A program made the translations under genes and the position numbers. The notes beneath the pieces were generated by a model that searched no databases, was not told the origin of the DNA, and worked only from the letters and a program-made list of their open reading frames with translations. From assembly GCA_038405045.1 (NCBI GenBank), contig JBBZIV010000002.1, positions 401,860 through 465,859 on the forward strand: DNA of 64,000 nt. Reading direction: 5' to 3'. The stretch comes from Sporobacter sp038405045 (lineage in GTDB: Bacteria > Bacillota > Clostridia > Oscillospirales > Oscillospiraceae). Positions 25,828 through 35,293 of the stretch are shown one piece after another (the first letter of the stretch is position 1; each line of letters opens with the position of its first letter).

Positions 25828-27591
25828 ATGTCATCTACCTTCGGCTCGTTTGAAATTGCACGGTCGGGTCTCTCCGTCGCCATGCAGCAGTTGAGCGTGA
25901 CGGAGCAGAATATATCCAACGCCAACACGGAAGGGTATACGCGCCAAAGACTTCTGACGAAAGCAAAATCCTCCTCAAGCGACGGTTACTTGATCAGCCA
26001 GCTCAATAAGGCAAACGTCGGACAGGGCGTTGCGGCAACAGGAATTCAGCAGATCAGAAGCTATTATCTCGACCAGCAGTTCAGAACGCTCAACACAAAT
26101 TATATGTACAGCACAACGCGCGACGGCGCGCTGACATATCTCACGGGCCTTGTCAACGAGCTTGATGAGAACAGCGGCCTGACAACGGCCATCGGGAACT
26201 TCTATTCGGCACTGAGTTCATTTTCTGCGGACACGTCGAGCAAGGAATACAGGACGAATGTCCAGCAGCAGGCGCTTGCCATGACGTCGAGCTTCAACAA
26301 CGTCTATGAGGAAATGCAAAGCCTCTGGAAAGAGCAGAACGACAGCATGACGACCGTCGCCTCGGAGATTAATTCCGTCGCCCAAAAGATCGCTGATTTA
26401 AACAATGCCATTGCCAGAACCGTTCAGACCGGCGGTTCATCCAACGAGCTCAATGACCAGCGCAACCTTCTGCTGGACGAGCTGGCCGGGTACGCGAACA
26501 TATCCTACAGTCTCAACGCGGGCAATGACAGTATGCTCGATGTTCGTATCGGCGGCCTTTTGCTTGTTGACGGCGTCACGACAAACCCCATTACCGCCGA
26601 CAGCCCCGCATCACATGTGGCGGACATTGACAGCCTGACGGCACAGATTGCCGCTGTCAATTCACAGGTTGAGGCCGGCTCTGTAACACCATCCGATGGC
26701 CAAACGGCTATCGCCGCTCTCGTGACGCAGCTCGGCCAGTACATGACTGTTTCATCGTCATTAAACGCCGACAATCCGGACCTGACCGACGTGACGTTTA
26801 ACGGCGCTGCCCTCGTCAGCGGTACGACGGCAACAGGAGCGGCTGACGCCGTTGCAAATAACCTGACGGCTTGGGTTGAATTTAACCGCAGCAATCTGGC
26901 ACTTGACGGCAGCGACTTGAGCATCCAAAGCGGGACGCTGACAGGCGGCCAGCTCTACGCCAACATGGAAATGGTGGAAAGCCAGGATGCGAGAACGCCG
27001 GGCATTCCGTATTATATGGCGCAGGTCAATTCATTCGTGCGGGATATGGCAGAGCATATTAACACGATTCATCAAGGCGGCTGGACATATCCTGATGGGA
27101 CGACAGCCAGCCGGTCAGGCGTCAGCTTTTTTAACGTTCCATCCTCTGTGGACGGTTTGGGGAACACCGTATACGACTATTCAAAGGTCAATGCGGGCAA
27201 CTTTACGCTCAGCAGTGATGTGCTTTCCAGTGTATACAATATTGCAGGCTCGTCGCAGCAGATTTCTTTAAGCGGCAGTTCATCGAATTCGGGTAATAAT
27301 GTCAAGGCGCTGGCTCTTATCAATGACCTTTCTGACAGCGGCTATTACGACAAGCTTAACAGTATCGTTTTGAATCTCGCCGTTGTGGCCAATACAGGGG
27401 AGAGTGTCACGAGCACTAGAAAATCAGTGCTTGACAGTGTCGATACACAAAGGCAGTCCATGTCTTCCGTTTCGACAGACGAGGAGACGACGAATCTCAT
27501 CATCTTCCAGCAGACTTACGCCGCGTGCGCGAAAGCCATATCCGTCCTGGACAATATGCTCGATACGCTAATTAACGCAATGGGCCGCTAG
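25828..27591 (+). CDS. flgK: Flagellar hook-associated protein FlgK (HAP1)
   Basis: Junction protein between hook and filament. 587 aa. N-terminal FGSFEIARSGLSVAMQQLSV and NISNANTEGYTRQRL, internal GGSSNELNDQRNLLLDELAG, C-terminal SSVSTDEETTNLIIFQQTYA, all characteristic. A 100-nt gap separates it from flgN. ATG 25828 follows GGACGGA. It lies in the conserved flgM-flgN-flgK-flgL order. Confidence 0.95.
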   Translation: MSSTFGSFEIARSGLSVAMQQLSVTEQNISNANTEGYTRQRLLTKAKSSSSDGYLISQLNKANVGQGVAATGIQQIRSYYLDQQFRTLNTNYMYSTTRDGALTYLTGLVNELDENSGLTTAIGNFYSALSSFSADTSSKEYRTNVQQQALAMTSSFNNVYEEMQSLWKEQNDSMTTVASEINSVAQKIADLNNAIARTVQTGGSSNELNDQRNLLLDELAGYANISYSLNAGNDSMLDVRIGGLLLVDGVTTNPITADSPASHVADIDSLTAQIAAVNSQVEAGSVTPSDGQTAIAALVTQLGQYMTVSSSLNADNPDLTDVTFNGAALVSGTTATGAADAVANNLTAWVEFNRSNLALDGSDLSIQSGTLTGGQLYANMEMVESQDARTPGIPYYMAQVNSFVRDMAEHINTIHQGGWTYPDGTTASRSGVSFFNVPSSVDGLGNTVYDYSKVNAGNFTLSSDVLSSVYNIAGSSQQISLSGSSSNSGNNVKALALINDLSDSGYYDKLNSIVLNLAVVANTGESVTSTRKSVLDSVDTQRQSMSSVSTDEETTNLIIFQQTYAACAKAISVLDNMLDTLINAMGR

Positions 27592-27633
27592 CTTCCGAAC
27601 AGCGTTAACAGATGATGGAGGAGGTGTTTTGCT

Positions 27634-29043
27634 TTGAGAATCACAAATGCCATGATGGCGGGCAAATTTTTGTCTGAGTCAAACGATGCGCTCAACAGAG
27701 TCAGTAAGTATCAGTCGCAGGTGGATACGTCTAAAAAAATCTCCGGCATTTCAGATGACCCGCATGCCACGCTTGCAACGCTGCGGGCACGCAACAGGCT
27801 GACGAATCTGGCACTTTATCAAAGCAACATTCAAACGGCCTCCAGTTACCTGACAGAAGCTGAGTCAGTCGCCAATGAGCTCAATGAGATTATTCAATCG
27901 GCATATGGTGATATTATTACGGCAAACGACGGGTCAAAAACCCAAAGCGAACTGTCGGCCATCTCGGAAGACCTGAAAAACCTCCGCAATGAGGTCTTAT
28001 CAATCGGCAATACGACGCTCGGAACAAGCTATATTTTCGGCGGCTTCAATTATACGGGCAGCACAAACGGCGTTACAAAAACACCGCCGTTTTCCACCAG
28101 CAGCGCAACGGGGGATGTCCTCTATAACGGCATCAATCTCTCACAGGTCGCCTGGAAGGACGATTTTGACAATGGCGTTTCTGTTATGACGAACTTACAG
28201 GGCAAAGCCAATGCCATTATCGCCGCCTTTTCAACGACTGCATCCGACAGCTATAACCTGACGCAGGCCACAACAGCGCTCGGCGACCTCAATGATCTTG
28301 TCACGGCAGGAAATACCGCCTTAAACGCGGCCAAGTCGTTCGGCGCAGACCCCGCTTCGGCGGAATATACGGGGCTTAAAACAGTCATCGACGGCTTGGC
28401 GGGTATCGCGGCAGACCTTTACACCGAAACATCGAAAGAACTCGCGGCCGACCCGGCCGACACCACAAACAAATTCAGCGCAACGGCTGTTCAGACGCTC
28501 CTGAATAATGCCGCCGCTTATCTGACCGACCCGGGCACTGGCTCGGCACTCGATAACGCCATGGCACAGCTCGGCACTGTTGTGACGATCCCGGCCGCCA
28601 CACAGGCGGCTATGACTGCAGAAGCCGCCAACAGGACGACAATGCAGATCGGCACATCACAGACGATTGACATGACACTCACAGGCCTTGACCTTTTTGG
28701 AACAGGGAAAGACAATATCTATCATGTGCTGACAAAATGCATTAAAATGCTCGACGGCGGTATGACGCCCGATTTAGATGGCATGACGACAGCGCTGCAG
28801 TCGGCACAGTCGTCAGTTTTAAACCTGCAGACGAAAATCGGCGCTTCGCAGAACAGGTTGACGCTTGTTGGAAGCCGTTACCAAACGAACGAGCTCAATT
28901 ATACGAAAATGCGTTCCGACGCGGAGGATGCCGACATGGCAGAGACCGCGATGAACCTGGCGACGGCACAGTCGGTCTACAATGCCGCACTGGCCGGTGG
29001 CGCGAAAATCCTGCAGACATCGCTGATTGATTTTCTCAAATAA
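27634..29043 (+). CDS. flgL: Flagellar hook-associated protein FlgL (HAP3)
   Basis: Second junction protein. 469 aa, longer than the ~300 aa of B. subtilis FlgL through an enlarged Ala/Thr-rich middle domain (about 150-370). The N-terminal MRITNAMMAGKFLSESNDAL and ISGISDDPHA, and the C-terminal helix (DAEDADMAETAMNLATAQSV) are conserved. TTG at 27634 has GGAGGAGGTG at ideal spacing. No closer ATG exists. Confidence 0.94.
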   Translation: MRITNAMMAGKFLSESNDALNRVSKYQSQVDTSKKISGISDDPHATLATLRARNRLTNLALYQSNIQTASSYLTEAESVANELNEIIQSAYGDIITANDGSKTQSELSAISEDLKNLRNEVLSIGNTTLGTSYIFGGFNYTGSTNGVTKTPPFSTSSATGDVLYNGINLSQVAWKDDFDNGVSVMTNLQGKANAIIAAFSTTASDSYNLTQATTALGDLNDLVTAGNTALNAAKSFGADPASAEYTGLKTVIDGLAGIAADLYTETSKELAADPADTTNKFSATAVQTLLNNAAAYLTDPGTGSALDNAMAQLGTVVTIPAATQAAMTAEAANRTTMQIGTSQTIDMTLTGLDLFGTGKDNIYHVLTKCIKMLDGGMTPDLDGMTTALQSAQSSVLNLQTKIGASQNRLTLVGSRYQTNELNYTKMRSDAEDADMAETAMNLATAQSVYNAALAGGAKILQTSLIDFLK

Positions 29044-29078
29044 AAGATAAAAGCGCAACGCTCGTCAGGAGGATTTGT

Positions 29079-29669
29079 ATGAAAGTACGAAGACTTCAGC
29101 TCGAAGACATGCAACTGGCGCGTATCAGCGTCGAAACAAAAATGGCGCGGCTTTCAATTGATTCACCGGTGCGGCGTATAAAAAGCGTCTCGCAGGCAAC
29201 CGCCCGTATGACGGTGAAGCGTGAAAACCCCAGCCTTACGGTCGCTTCAGAGATATCTTCTGGATCGGCGGAACCGGTGCGCGTTGTGACGCCGGTCCAG
29301 CAAAGCGTTGTTTCGGCCCATCCGGCCGCGATTTCTCAATCACCGGCAGGCAGCCAAGCTGCTGCATCGCTGCGTAAAACAAATCCCATAATCCATATCT
29401 CTAGAAACACAGCCAGTAAAATCGGGCAGTCAGCTGTGCGCCAATCAGTGCAGCGGCCTGTTTTGAAAGGCCAACCCGGCTCTTTCAGTATTAACTGGAA
29501 ATTTCAGGACGTTACGATCAGTTGGGATGATTATCAAGCACCCGTCATCACGGTAGAACCGAAAGCGTCCGTTAACGTCTATCTCGCTACTGAGCCGCAT
29601 TTGGAATTCAAGGTGATTGAACAGTCTTTTCCGCCAGAAATGGGCCAGGCCATTGACGAAGAGGCGTAA
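29079..29669 (+). CDS. YviE-like protein (DUF6470)
   Basis: 196 aa, function not established. N-terminal half Arg/Ser/Val-rich with LQLEDMQLARISVETKMARL. The C-terminal half contains SINWKFQDVTISWDDYQAPV and a closing hydrophobic segment. The place between flgL and fliW is that of yviE in B. subtilis, whose family is DUF6470. CAGGAGGA precedes the ATG. Confidence 0.72.
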   Translation: MKVRRLQLEDMQLARISVETKMARLSIDSPVRRIKSVSQATARMTVKRENPSLTVASEISSGSAEPVRVVTPVQQSVVSAHPAAISQSPAGSQAAASLRKTNPIIHISRNTASKIGQSAVRQSVQRPVLKGQPGSFSINWKFQDVTISWDDYQAPVITVEPKASVNVYLATEPHLEFKVIEQSFPPEMGQAIDEEA

Positions 29670-29725
29670 AAAGACACGCAGAACACACGGCGGCTGCACC
29701 ATCACAGATAGGTTTGGTGAAATAA

Positions 29726-30187
29726 ATGATTATACCGACAGCGCATTTCGGAGATGTCGAAATAGACGACAATAAAATTCTCCATTTTGATAAAGGCCTG
29801 CCCGGTCTTGACGAGGACCGGCGTTTTGCCCTTTTGTCAAATGAGGACTCGCGCCCTGTGAGCTGGCTGCAGTCGCTTGACCATAAAGAGATATCCCTGC
29901 CGGTGATGGACCCGTTTCTCATCTGCCCGGATTATTCCTTTGATATCTCGCAGGATGACGTTGAGGTGCTGGCCATTGAGGATATTAAAGACGTCTACGT
30001 TTTAAGCATTCTCGTCATCCCTAAAAACGCCAATGCCATGACTATAAACCTCTCCGCGCCGATCATTGTCAACGTCCGCAACAGCCGCGGCTGCCAGATT
30101 GTTTTAGACGACAGGAAGTATAGGGTGCGCGTGCCCGTTTCGGATCTGCTTGCCAAATCCGGCAAGGATGGTATGGAGCTATGCTAG
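29726..30187 (+). CDS. fliW: Flagellar assembly factor FliW
   Basis: Binds flagellin and, when flagellin is scarce, sequesters CsrA so that flagellin mRNA is translated. 153 aa, usual length. Conserved FGDVEIDDNKILHFDKGLPG near the N-terminus and the middle VLSILVIPKNANAMTINLSA. Its last 7 nt overlap csrA, the usual coupled pair. Confidence 0.94.
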   Translation: MIIPTAHFGDVEIDDNKILHFDKGLPGLDEDRRFALLSNEDSRPVSWLQSLDHKEISLPVMDPFLICPDYSFDISQDDVEVLAIEDIKDVYVLSILVIPKNANAMTINLSAPIIVNVRNSRGCQIVLDDRKYRVRVPVSDLLAKSGKDGMELC

Positions 30188-30414
30188 TACTGACACGAAA
30201 ACAAAACGAGGGCATTCTCATTGGCAACGACATCGTTGTGACCGTCATCAGTATTGACGGTGATAAAATCCGCCTCGGTATTGACGCGCCCAAGCACATC
30301 CGCGTCATCCGGGAAGAGCTGCTGAAAGAGATCGGGCAGGAGAATATGATGGCGGCGCATTCCGAATACCGCCCCATTAATCAAAAAAAGAAAAATCCTG
30401 ATAAAGCGCCGTAA
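30181..30414 (+). CDS. csrA: Carbon storage regulator CsrA
   Basis: RNA-binding translational repressor that recognises GGA motifs. 77 aa. The beginning MLVLTRKQNEGILIGNDIVV and the IRLGIDAPKHIRVIREEL segment are canonical. The RNA-contact residues Leu4 and Arg44-equivalent (in HIRVIREE) are present. Its likely target is the flagellin leader at 1354-1450. It is the last gene of the flagellar block. Confidence 0.97.
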   Translation: MLVLTRKQNEGILIGNDIVVTVISIDGDKIRLGIDAPKHIRVIREELLKEIGQENMMAAHSEYRPINQKKKNPDKAP

Positions 30415-30420
30415 ACAAAA

Positions 30421-30452
30421 AGATTCTTCGATAACCGAAGAATCTTTTTTTA
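30421..30452 (+). terminator. Terminator of the flagellar cluster
   Basis: Perfect 10-bp stem (30421-30430 with 30436-30445), loop ATAAC, then seven T. A-rich sequence before the stem makes it usable from the minus strand too, where patB ends at 30475. Confidence 0.93.
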
Positions 30453-30474
30453 TACCCATTTCTGCTTGACGTAC

Positions 30475-31653
30475 TCACACAAGGCTTATAACGGCCGCCC
30501 GGAGCTGCTCAAGTGCCTGCTGGAGCACAGGCCGGGGGCAGGCGATGTTAATACGCTGAAAGCCGCTGCCGCTCCGGCCAAACATGGTTCCGCCGTCAAG
30601 CCATAATTTCGCTTGATGGACAATGAGTTTTTCCAGTGCTGCGTCATCAAGGCCGAGCGCCCGGCAGTCCAGCCAGCAGAGATACGTCCCCTCCGGTTCG
30701 ACAAGGCGAACCTGCGGCAGCTTCTGATCCAGAAAATGCCGCAAATAATCAAGATTACCGGTGAGATAGCCCAGAAGGTCAAAGAGCCAAGGCGCACCGT
30801 CTTGGTATGCGGCGCGGCAGGCAACAAGGCCCATCACGTTGACCTGGCTATACCCGCTCTTGTCAATTTCGCTTTCAATAGCAGCTTTTATGGCTTTGTT
30901 AGAAACAAATATATTTGAAATCTGAAGCCCCGCCAAATTAAACGTTTTCGTCGGTGCCGTGCAGGTAACGGTAAAGTCCGCGAATTCCGGTTTTAAAGCG
31001 GCGAAAACAGAATGACGGTGGCCTGTATAAACAAAATCGGCGTGGATTTCATCAGAAATAACGATGACACCGTGCTGGTGGCACAGCTCGCCAAGGCGGC
31101 AGAGCTCCGCTGCCGTCCAAACGCGGCCGACCGGGTTGTGCGGGCTGCAAAGGATAAAGAGACGAACATTTTCAGACACGATTTTTCGCTCGAAGTCCTC
31201 AAAATCGATCGTATACACACCGTTACAATAGGCCAGTTCGTTGACAACGACGCGCCGTTTGTTGCGCTCTATCACATTTCGGAATGGGTAATAGACGGGC
31301 TCTTGTATGAGCACGGCGTCGTTTTCCCCCGTTAAAGCCCTGATGGTCTGCGCAATCGCGTAGACGATGCCGGGCGTTTTAATCAGCCACGATTCATGAA
31401 CATCCCAGCCAAACCGATCGGAAAACCAGCGGTGCAGGACATCGAAGTAGTCGCGGCTGCTGTCACTGTAGCCAAAAATACCATGGCGGCTCTTGCTGAT
31501 CAGCGCATCGATGACGCCTGGCGGCGACCGGAAGTCCATATCGGCGACCCAAAGCGGCAGAACGTCCTCCGGCAGGCCGCGCCGCACGGCAAAGTCATGC
31601 TTAATTGAGTCGGTGTTTTTTCGGTCGATGACCGCGTCAAAATCCAAATTCAC
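30475..31653 (-). CDS. patB: PatB/MalY-type C-S lyase (aminotransferase fold)
   Basis: PLP enzyme of the aminotransferase class I/II fold, predicted to split cystathionine (and cystine-like thioethers) by beta-elimination, giving homocysteine. 392 aa, the usual length. GTG at 31653 is chosen because GGGAGG lies just upstream and it gives MNLDFDAVIDRKNTDSIKHD, the typical family start. The PLP lysine is in TAPTKTFNLAGL. WVADMDFRSPPGVIDAL and SDEIHADFVYTGHRH are signatures. It overlaps the previous minus-strand gene by 17 bp, so it is co-transcribed with the cystathionine synthase/lyase. Confidence 0.88.
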   Translation of the reverse strand: MNLDFDAVIDRKNTDSIKHDFAVRRGLPEDVLPLWVADMDFRSPPGVIDALISKSRHGIFGYSDSSRDYFDVLHRWFSDRFGWDVHESWLIKTPGIVYAIAQTIRALTGENDAVLIQEPVYYPFRNVIERNKRRVVVNELAYCNGVYTIDFEDFERKIVSENVRLFILCSPHNPVGRVWTAAELCRLGELCHQHGVIVISDEIHADFVYTGHRHSVFAALKPEFADFTVTCTAPTKTFNLAGLQISNIFVSNKAIKAAIESEIDKSGYSQVNVMGLVACRAAYQDGAPWLFDLLGYLTGNLDYLRHFLDQKLPQVRLVEPEGTYLCWLDCRALGLDDAALEKLIVHQAKLWLDGGTMFGRSGSGFQRINIACPRPVLQQALEQLRAAVISLV

Positions 31654-32791
31654 GATGTCCTCCCAAGGCATATTCCAAATCCGCAATCAGGTCGTCAGCC
31701 GTTTCAAGCCCCACAGACAATCGAAGGAGGTGCCCGTCGATCCCTTTCGATGCGCGCTGCTGTTCGGGCAGGTCTGCATGTGTCTGAAGCGCGGGGTACG
31801 TTATAAGCGATTCCACGCCGCCAAGGCTCTCGGCATACTGGATAAGGCGCACGCGCTCCAGGGTTTGCCGCGCCGTCTCCTCATCCGTTGTCTCGAACGA
31901 GATCATTGCCCCGAAGCCGGTTGACTGCCGGAGGGAAACCGCATAACCGGGATGCGACGGCAGACCGGGATAATGAACAGCGCGCACCTTCGGGTGGCTC
32001 CCGAGCCAGTCGGCGAGTTCGAGGGCCGTCTTCTGCTGCTGATGTAGGCGGACGGACAGCGTCTTGATGCCGCGGAGCACAAGCCAGCTGTCAAAAGGGG
32101 ACAGGCAGGCGCCGATTGTTTTATACAGCAGGCGCAGGCGCTCGGCGAGTATTGCGTTATTCGTCACAAGAAAGCCTGCCAGCGTATCGTTGTGCCCGGC
32201 GAGATATTTTGTCCCGCTGTGAATGACGATATCGGCCCCAAGGGCAATCGGTTTTTGAAAAGCAGGCGTCAAAAAGGTGTTGTCGACAATCAGCATCAGG
32301 CCATGTGCCCGTGCCAGCCGCGCGGCGGCGGCAATATCCGTTACAAGCATTTTAGGGTTTGTCGGCGTTTCAAGATAGATGGCCTTCGTCTCCGGACGAA
32401 GGCTCTTTTCAAGGGCTGACGGAATGGAAGTGTCAACATACTCAAAAATGACCCCAAAATTTGATGCGACAGTGTTAAACAGCCGAACCGTGCCGCCGTA
32501 GAGATCGTCGGATGCGACGATATGATCGCCCGGGGCAAAGAGCGCCAGCATGACGGTTATGGCCGCCATGCCCGACGAAAATGCCAGCGCCTCGCAGCCG
32601 CCCTCCAGTGCGGCTACGGTTTTTTCAAGAGCCGCCCGCGTCGGATTCTGCACGCGGGAATAATCATAACCCGTGCTCTGCCCGACGCCGGGGTGGGCAA
32701 ATGTCGCCGTCTGATAAATCGGGACGCTCACGGCGCCAGTCGGGTCGGCAAGCGGCACACTACCGTGAACGCACATTGTTTCAAAATCCAT
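31637..32791 (-). CDS. Cystathionine gamma-synthase/lyase (Cys/Met PLP family)
   Basis: PLP enzyme of trans-sulfuration. 384 aa from ATG 32791. The PLP lysine is in IHSGTKYLAGHND. YDYSRVQNPTRAALE, AFSSGMAAI and the C-terminal YPALQTHADLPEQQR are family signatures. Synthase (MetB: O-acyl-homoserine + Cys to cystathionine) and lyase (MccB-like: cystathionine to Cys) cannot be separated by reading. The neighbouring patB makes a Cys-to-homocysteine route plausible. It lies 43 nt downstream of the CymR-like gene in one operon. Confidence 0.85.
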   Translation of the reverse strand: MDFETMCVHGSVPLADPTGAVSVPIYQTATFAHPGVGQSTGYDYSRVQNPTRAALEKTVAALEGGCEALAFSSGMAAITVMLALFAPGDHIVASDDLYGGTVRLFNTVASNFGVIFEYVDTSIPSALEKSLRPETKAIYLETPTNPKMLVTDIAAAARLARAHGLMLIVDNTFLTPAFQKPIALGADIVIHSGTKYLAGHNDTLAGFLVTNNAILAERLRLLYKTIGACLSPFDSWLVLRGIKTLSVRLHQQQKTALELADWLGSHPKVRAVHYPGLPSHPGYAVSLRQSTGFGAMISFETTDEETARQTLERVRLIQYAESLGGVESLITYPALQTHADLPEQQRASKGIDGHLLRLSVGLETADDLIADLEYALGGHREFGF

Positions 32792-32834
32792 CAAGTCACC
32801 ATCCGCTCATAGAAGTTTCGTGATGCCTGTTCTG

Positions 32835-33281
32835 TCAGATATAAAACATGTTGGTGTTGTCATTTTTCAGCCTTTCCGATTCAGCGGCTAGGTCCTCAAG
32901 CGTCACGCTTTTGAGGGCGCTTTCAAGAGCACTGTCAATCCGCGTATAGACGAGTCCCCGGACGGCGTTTTCAATTTCCGGGGCCGTATCGGCAACTGTC
33001 GCGTCGTTTTTTTCGAAAAGCGGCAGCTCCACGGCGGATAAAACCTCGAAAAGCGTGATCTGCCGCGGCTCGCGTGACAGCTGATAGCCGCCTTGCGCGC
33101 CTTTGGCGGCGGTGACAAGGCCACCGCGCTTGAGGAGGGAGAAAACCTGTTCCAAATAAATTTTTGAGATGTCAAGCTTTTCGGAAATACTTAAAACAGT
33201 CGTGTAAATGCCGGAATCGTATTTCTGCGCCAGACTGACGAGCGACACTAGCGCATACCGCCCCTTCGCCGACAACTTCAT
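32835..33281 (-). CDS. cymR: Rrf2-family regulator, CymR-like
   Basis: 148 aa winged-helix regulator. N-terminal MKLSAKGRYALVSLVSLAQK, helix-turn-helix ISEKLDISKIYLEQVFSLLK and wing GAQGGYQL. The protein contains no cysteine at all, so it cannot ligate an Fe-S cluster. That fits CymR, which senses sulfur supply through binding to CysK, and not IscR. Its gene heads an operon with trans-sulfuration genes and is divergent from cysK, as expected for a cysteine-metabolism repressor. Confidence 0.85.
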   Translation of the reverse strand: MKLSAKGRYALVSLVSLAQKYDSGIYTTVLSISEKLDISKIYLEQVFSLLKRGGLVTAAKGAQGGYQLSREPRQITLFEVLSAVELPLFEKNDATVADTAPEIENAVRGLVYTRIDSALESALKSVTLEDLAAESERLKNDNTNMFYI

Positions 33282-33315
33282 CGCCTCACCACCAATTCAT
33301 ACTTTAGATATATGT

Positions 33316-33345
33316 ATTATAGTTATAAATGACCGTCCCTGTCAA
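33316..33345 (-). promoter_or_regulatory. Sigma-A promoter of the cymR operon
   Basis: Minus strand: -35 TTGACA (33345-33340), 18-nt spacer, -10 TATAAT (33321-33316). Both boxes are perfect. The 5' leader would be about 30 nt. Confidence 0.85.
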
Positions 33346-33392
33346 GACATATTAATCATATAAAATTAGTATAAATATTTTTTCAAAAGGTC

Positions 33393-33421
33393 TTGACAAA
33401 TAAAATCTGGAAGCATATTAT
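33393..33421 (+). promoter_or_regulatory. Sigma-A promoter of cysK
   Basis: -35 TTGACA (33393-33398), 17-nt spacer, -10 TATTAT (33416-33421), facing cysK. Repeated CATAT elements overlap and follow it (around 33347, 33356, 33414, 33425 and 33434) and may be operator sites for the divergent Rrf2 regulator. Confidence 0.85.
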
Positions 33422-33474
33422 AAAGCATATCAAACATATATGAAATATAATATAAATTTATGGAGGTCAACGAC

Positions 33475-34407
33475 ATGTCAAAAATCTATAAAAGCCTGTC
33501 GGCTCTTATTGGCAGAACACCGCTTCTGGAGCTGGCAAACTACGGTAAAAAGCACGGCTTGGCCGCGCCTATCGTGGCAAAGCTGGAATACTTTAACCCA
33601 GCCGGGAGCGTCAAGGACAGAATCGCGAAAGCAATGCTTGACGATGCCGAACAAAAAGGACTGCTGACGCCGGAATCTGTCATCATCGAACCGACGAGCG
33701 GCAATACAGGCATCGGGCTGGCCTCTGTCGCGGCTTCGCGTGGGTACCGCGTCATCCTGACAATGCCGGAGACGATGAGTGTTGAGCGGCGCAACCTCTT
33801 AAAGGCTTACGGCGCGGAGCTTGTTTTAACGGAAGGCGCCAAGGGCATGAAGGGTGCCATCGCCAGGGCTGATGAACTGGCAGCCGAGATTCCGAACGCT
33901 TTTATCCCCGGCCAGTTTATAAATCCGGCAAACCCAACTGTCCACCGGGAGACGACAGGCCCGGAAATCTGGGCGGATACAGACGGCAAGGTCGACATCT
34001 TTGTTGCCGGTGTCGGCACAGGCGGGACGGTTACCGGTACGGGCGAGTTCCTCAAATCGCAGAACCCCGCCATTAAAATCGTTGCCGTCGAGCCGGAGGA
34101 TTCGCCGGTTTTATCCGAAGGGCGCGCCGGTCCGCATAAAATTCAGGGCATCGGTGCCGGCTTTGTGCCGCAGGTGCTCAACACCGGCATATACGATGAA
34201 ATTATCCGCGTCAAAAATGAAGACGCTTTTGCAACAGCACGCGAACTGCCAAAAACAGAGGGGCTGCTTGTCGGCATCTCGTCTGGCGCCGCCCTCTGGG
34301 CAGCGGCCGAATTGGCAAAGCGCCCTGAAAACGCAGGCAAGACAATTGTTGTTATTCTGCCGGACACCGGCGAGCGTTATCTCTCGACGCCTGTGTTTGC
34401 TGAATAA
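33475..34407 (+). CDS. cysK: Cysteine synthase (O-acetylserine sulfhydrylase)
   Basis: Converts O-acetylserine and sulfide to cysteine. 310 aa from ATG 33475 (TGGAGG upstream). The PLP lysine is in NPAGSVKDRIA. The substrate loop is TSGNTGIGLA, the phosphate loop GTGGTVTGTG, and the C-terminal GISSGAALWAA is also present. In CymR-type regulation CysK itself is the sensor partner of the repressor, so its divergent position to a cysteine-free Rrf2 gene is meaningful. Confidence 0.96.
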   Translation: MSKIYKSLSALIGRTPLLELANYGKKHGLAAPIVAKLEYFNPAGSVKDRIAKAMLDDAEQKGLLTPESVIIEPTSGNTGIGLASVAASRGYRVILTMPETMSVERRNLLKAYGAELVLTEGAKGMKGAIARADELAAEIPNAFIPGQFINPANPTVHRETTGPEIWADTDGKVDIFVAGVGTGGTVTGTGEFLKSQNPAIKIVAVEPEDSPVLSEGRAGPHKIQGIGAGFVPQVLNTGIYDEIIRVKNEDAFATARELPKTEGLLVGISSGAALWAAAELAKRPENAGKTIVVILPDTGERYLSTPVFAE

Positions 34408-34459
34408 GGTTGATATGAATCTTTTCTACGAACGATAAGGACATGACCGGGGGATTATC

Positions 34460-35218
34460 ATGCATCAGGAGTTTTCAAGAACGCAGCTTCTGCTGGGCAG
34501 GGCAGCCATGGCGTGTTTAGAAGACGCCTCTGTCGCTGTGTTCGGTATCGGCGGCGTTGGGGGATATGCCGCGGAGGCACTGGCACGGAGCGGCGTCGGC
34601 AAACTGACACTTGTCGATGACGATATGGTTTGCCTGACAAATATCAATCGTCAGCTTATCGCAACGCACGGCACAATCGGGCGAAAAAAGGTTGACGTGA
34701 TGAAAGAGCGCATACTTGACATTAACCCTATGTGCCGCGTCATTGTCCGGGCGTGTTTTTACGGCGCGGAGACGGCCGCTGAATTTGAATTGAGTGATTA
34801 TGACTATATTATTGACGCGATTGACACCGTTTCGTCAAAGCTTATTTTGATCGAAGAAGCGACATTTGCCGGGACACCGCTCGTCAGCTGCATGGGTGCC
34901 GGGAACAAGCTGGACCCGACGCGCCTTGAAGTTGCCGATATTTTTGAAACCTCTGTCTGCCCGCTGGCCCGTGTGATGCGGCGGGAACTGAAAGCGCGTG
35001 ACATCAGGGCGCTAAAAGTCGTCTATTCCCGCGAAGAGGCGCTCAAGCCTGTCGAAGAAGCAAAACAGAGCTGCAGAACAAGCTGTATCTGTCCGCCGGG
35101 GACAAAACGGAAATGTACCATCCGCCGCCAGATTCCGGGCAGCGTCTCCTTTGTCCCATCAGTCGCGGGGCTGATTCTTGCATCCGAGGTTGTGAGAGAC
35201 TTGCTGGGCGTTCATTAG
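34460..35218 (+). CDS. tcdA: tRNA threonylcarbamoyladenosine dehydratase TcdA
   Basis: E1-like (ThiF family) enzyme that cyclises t6A37 of tRNA in an ATP-dependent step. 252 aa. Nucleotide-binding GIGGVGGYAAEALARSGVG (about residues 29-47), LVDDDMVCLTNINRQL, and the C-terminal GSVSFVPSVAGLILASEV. Four cysteines in the last third (including SCRTSCICPPG) may bind metal. TcdA often works with a cysteine desulfurase system. nifS lies 3 kb downstream. GGGGG precedes the ATG. Confidence 0.9.
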   Translation: MHQEFSRTQLLLGRAAMACLEDASVAVFGIGGVGGYAAEALARSGVGKLTLVDDDMVCLTNINRQLIATHGTIGRKKVDVMKERILDINPMCRVIVRACFYGAETAAEFELSDYDYIIDAIDTVSSKLILIEEATFAGTPLVSCMGAGNKLDPTRLEVADIFETSVCPLARVMRRELKARDIRALKVVYSREEALKPVEEAKQSCRTSCICPPGTKRKCTIRRQIPGSVSFVPSVAGLILASEVVRDLLGVH

Positions 35219-35238
35219 CGTCTCTTCTGTAAAACGTC

Positions 35239-35267
35239 TTGAATTCCTATTATTCATATTGTAAAAT
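35239..35267 (+). promoter_or_regulatory. Sigma-A promoter of iscR
   Basis: -35 TTGAAT (35239-35244), 17-nt spacer, -10 TAAAAT (35262-35267), 27 nt before the iscR start. Confidence 0.7.
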
Positions 35268-35293
35268 ACGGATATTGGAAAGGATGATGTCGT

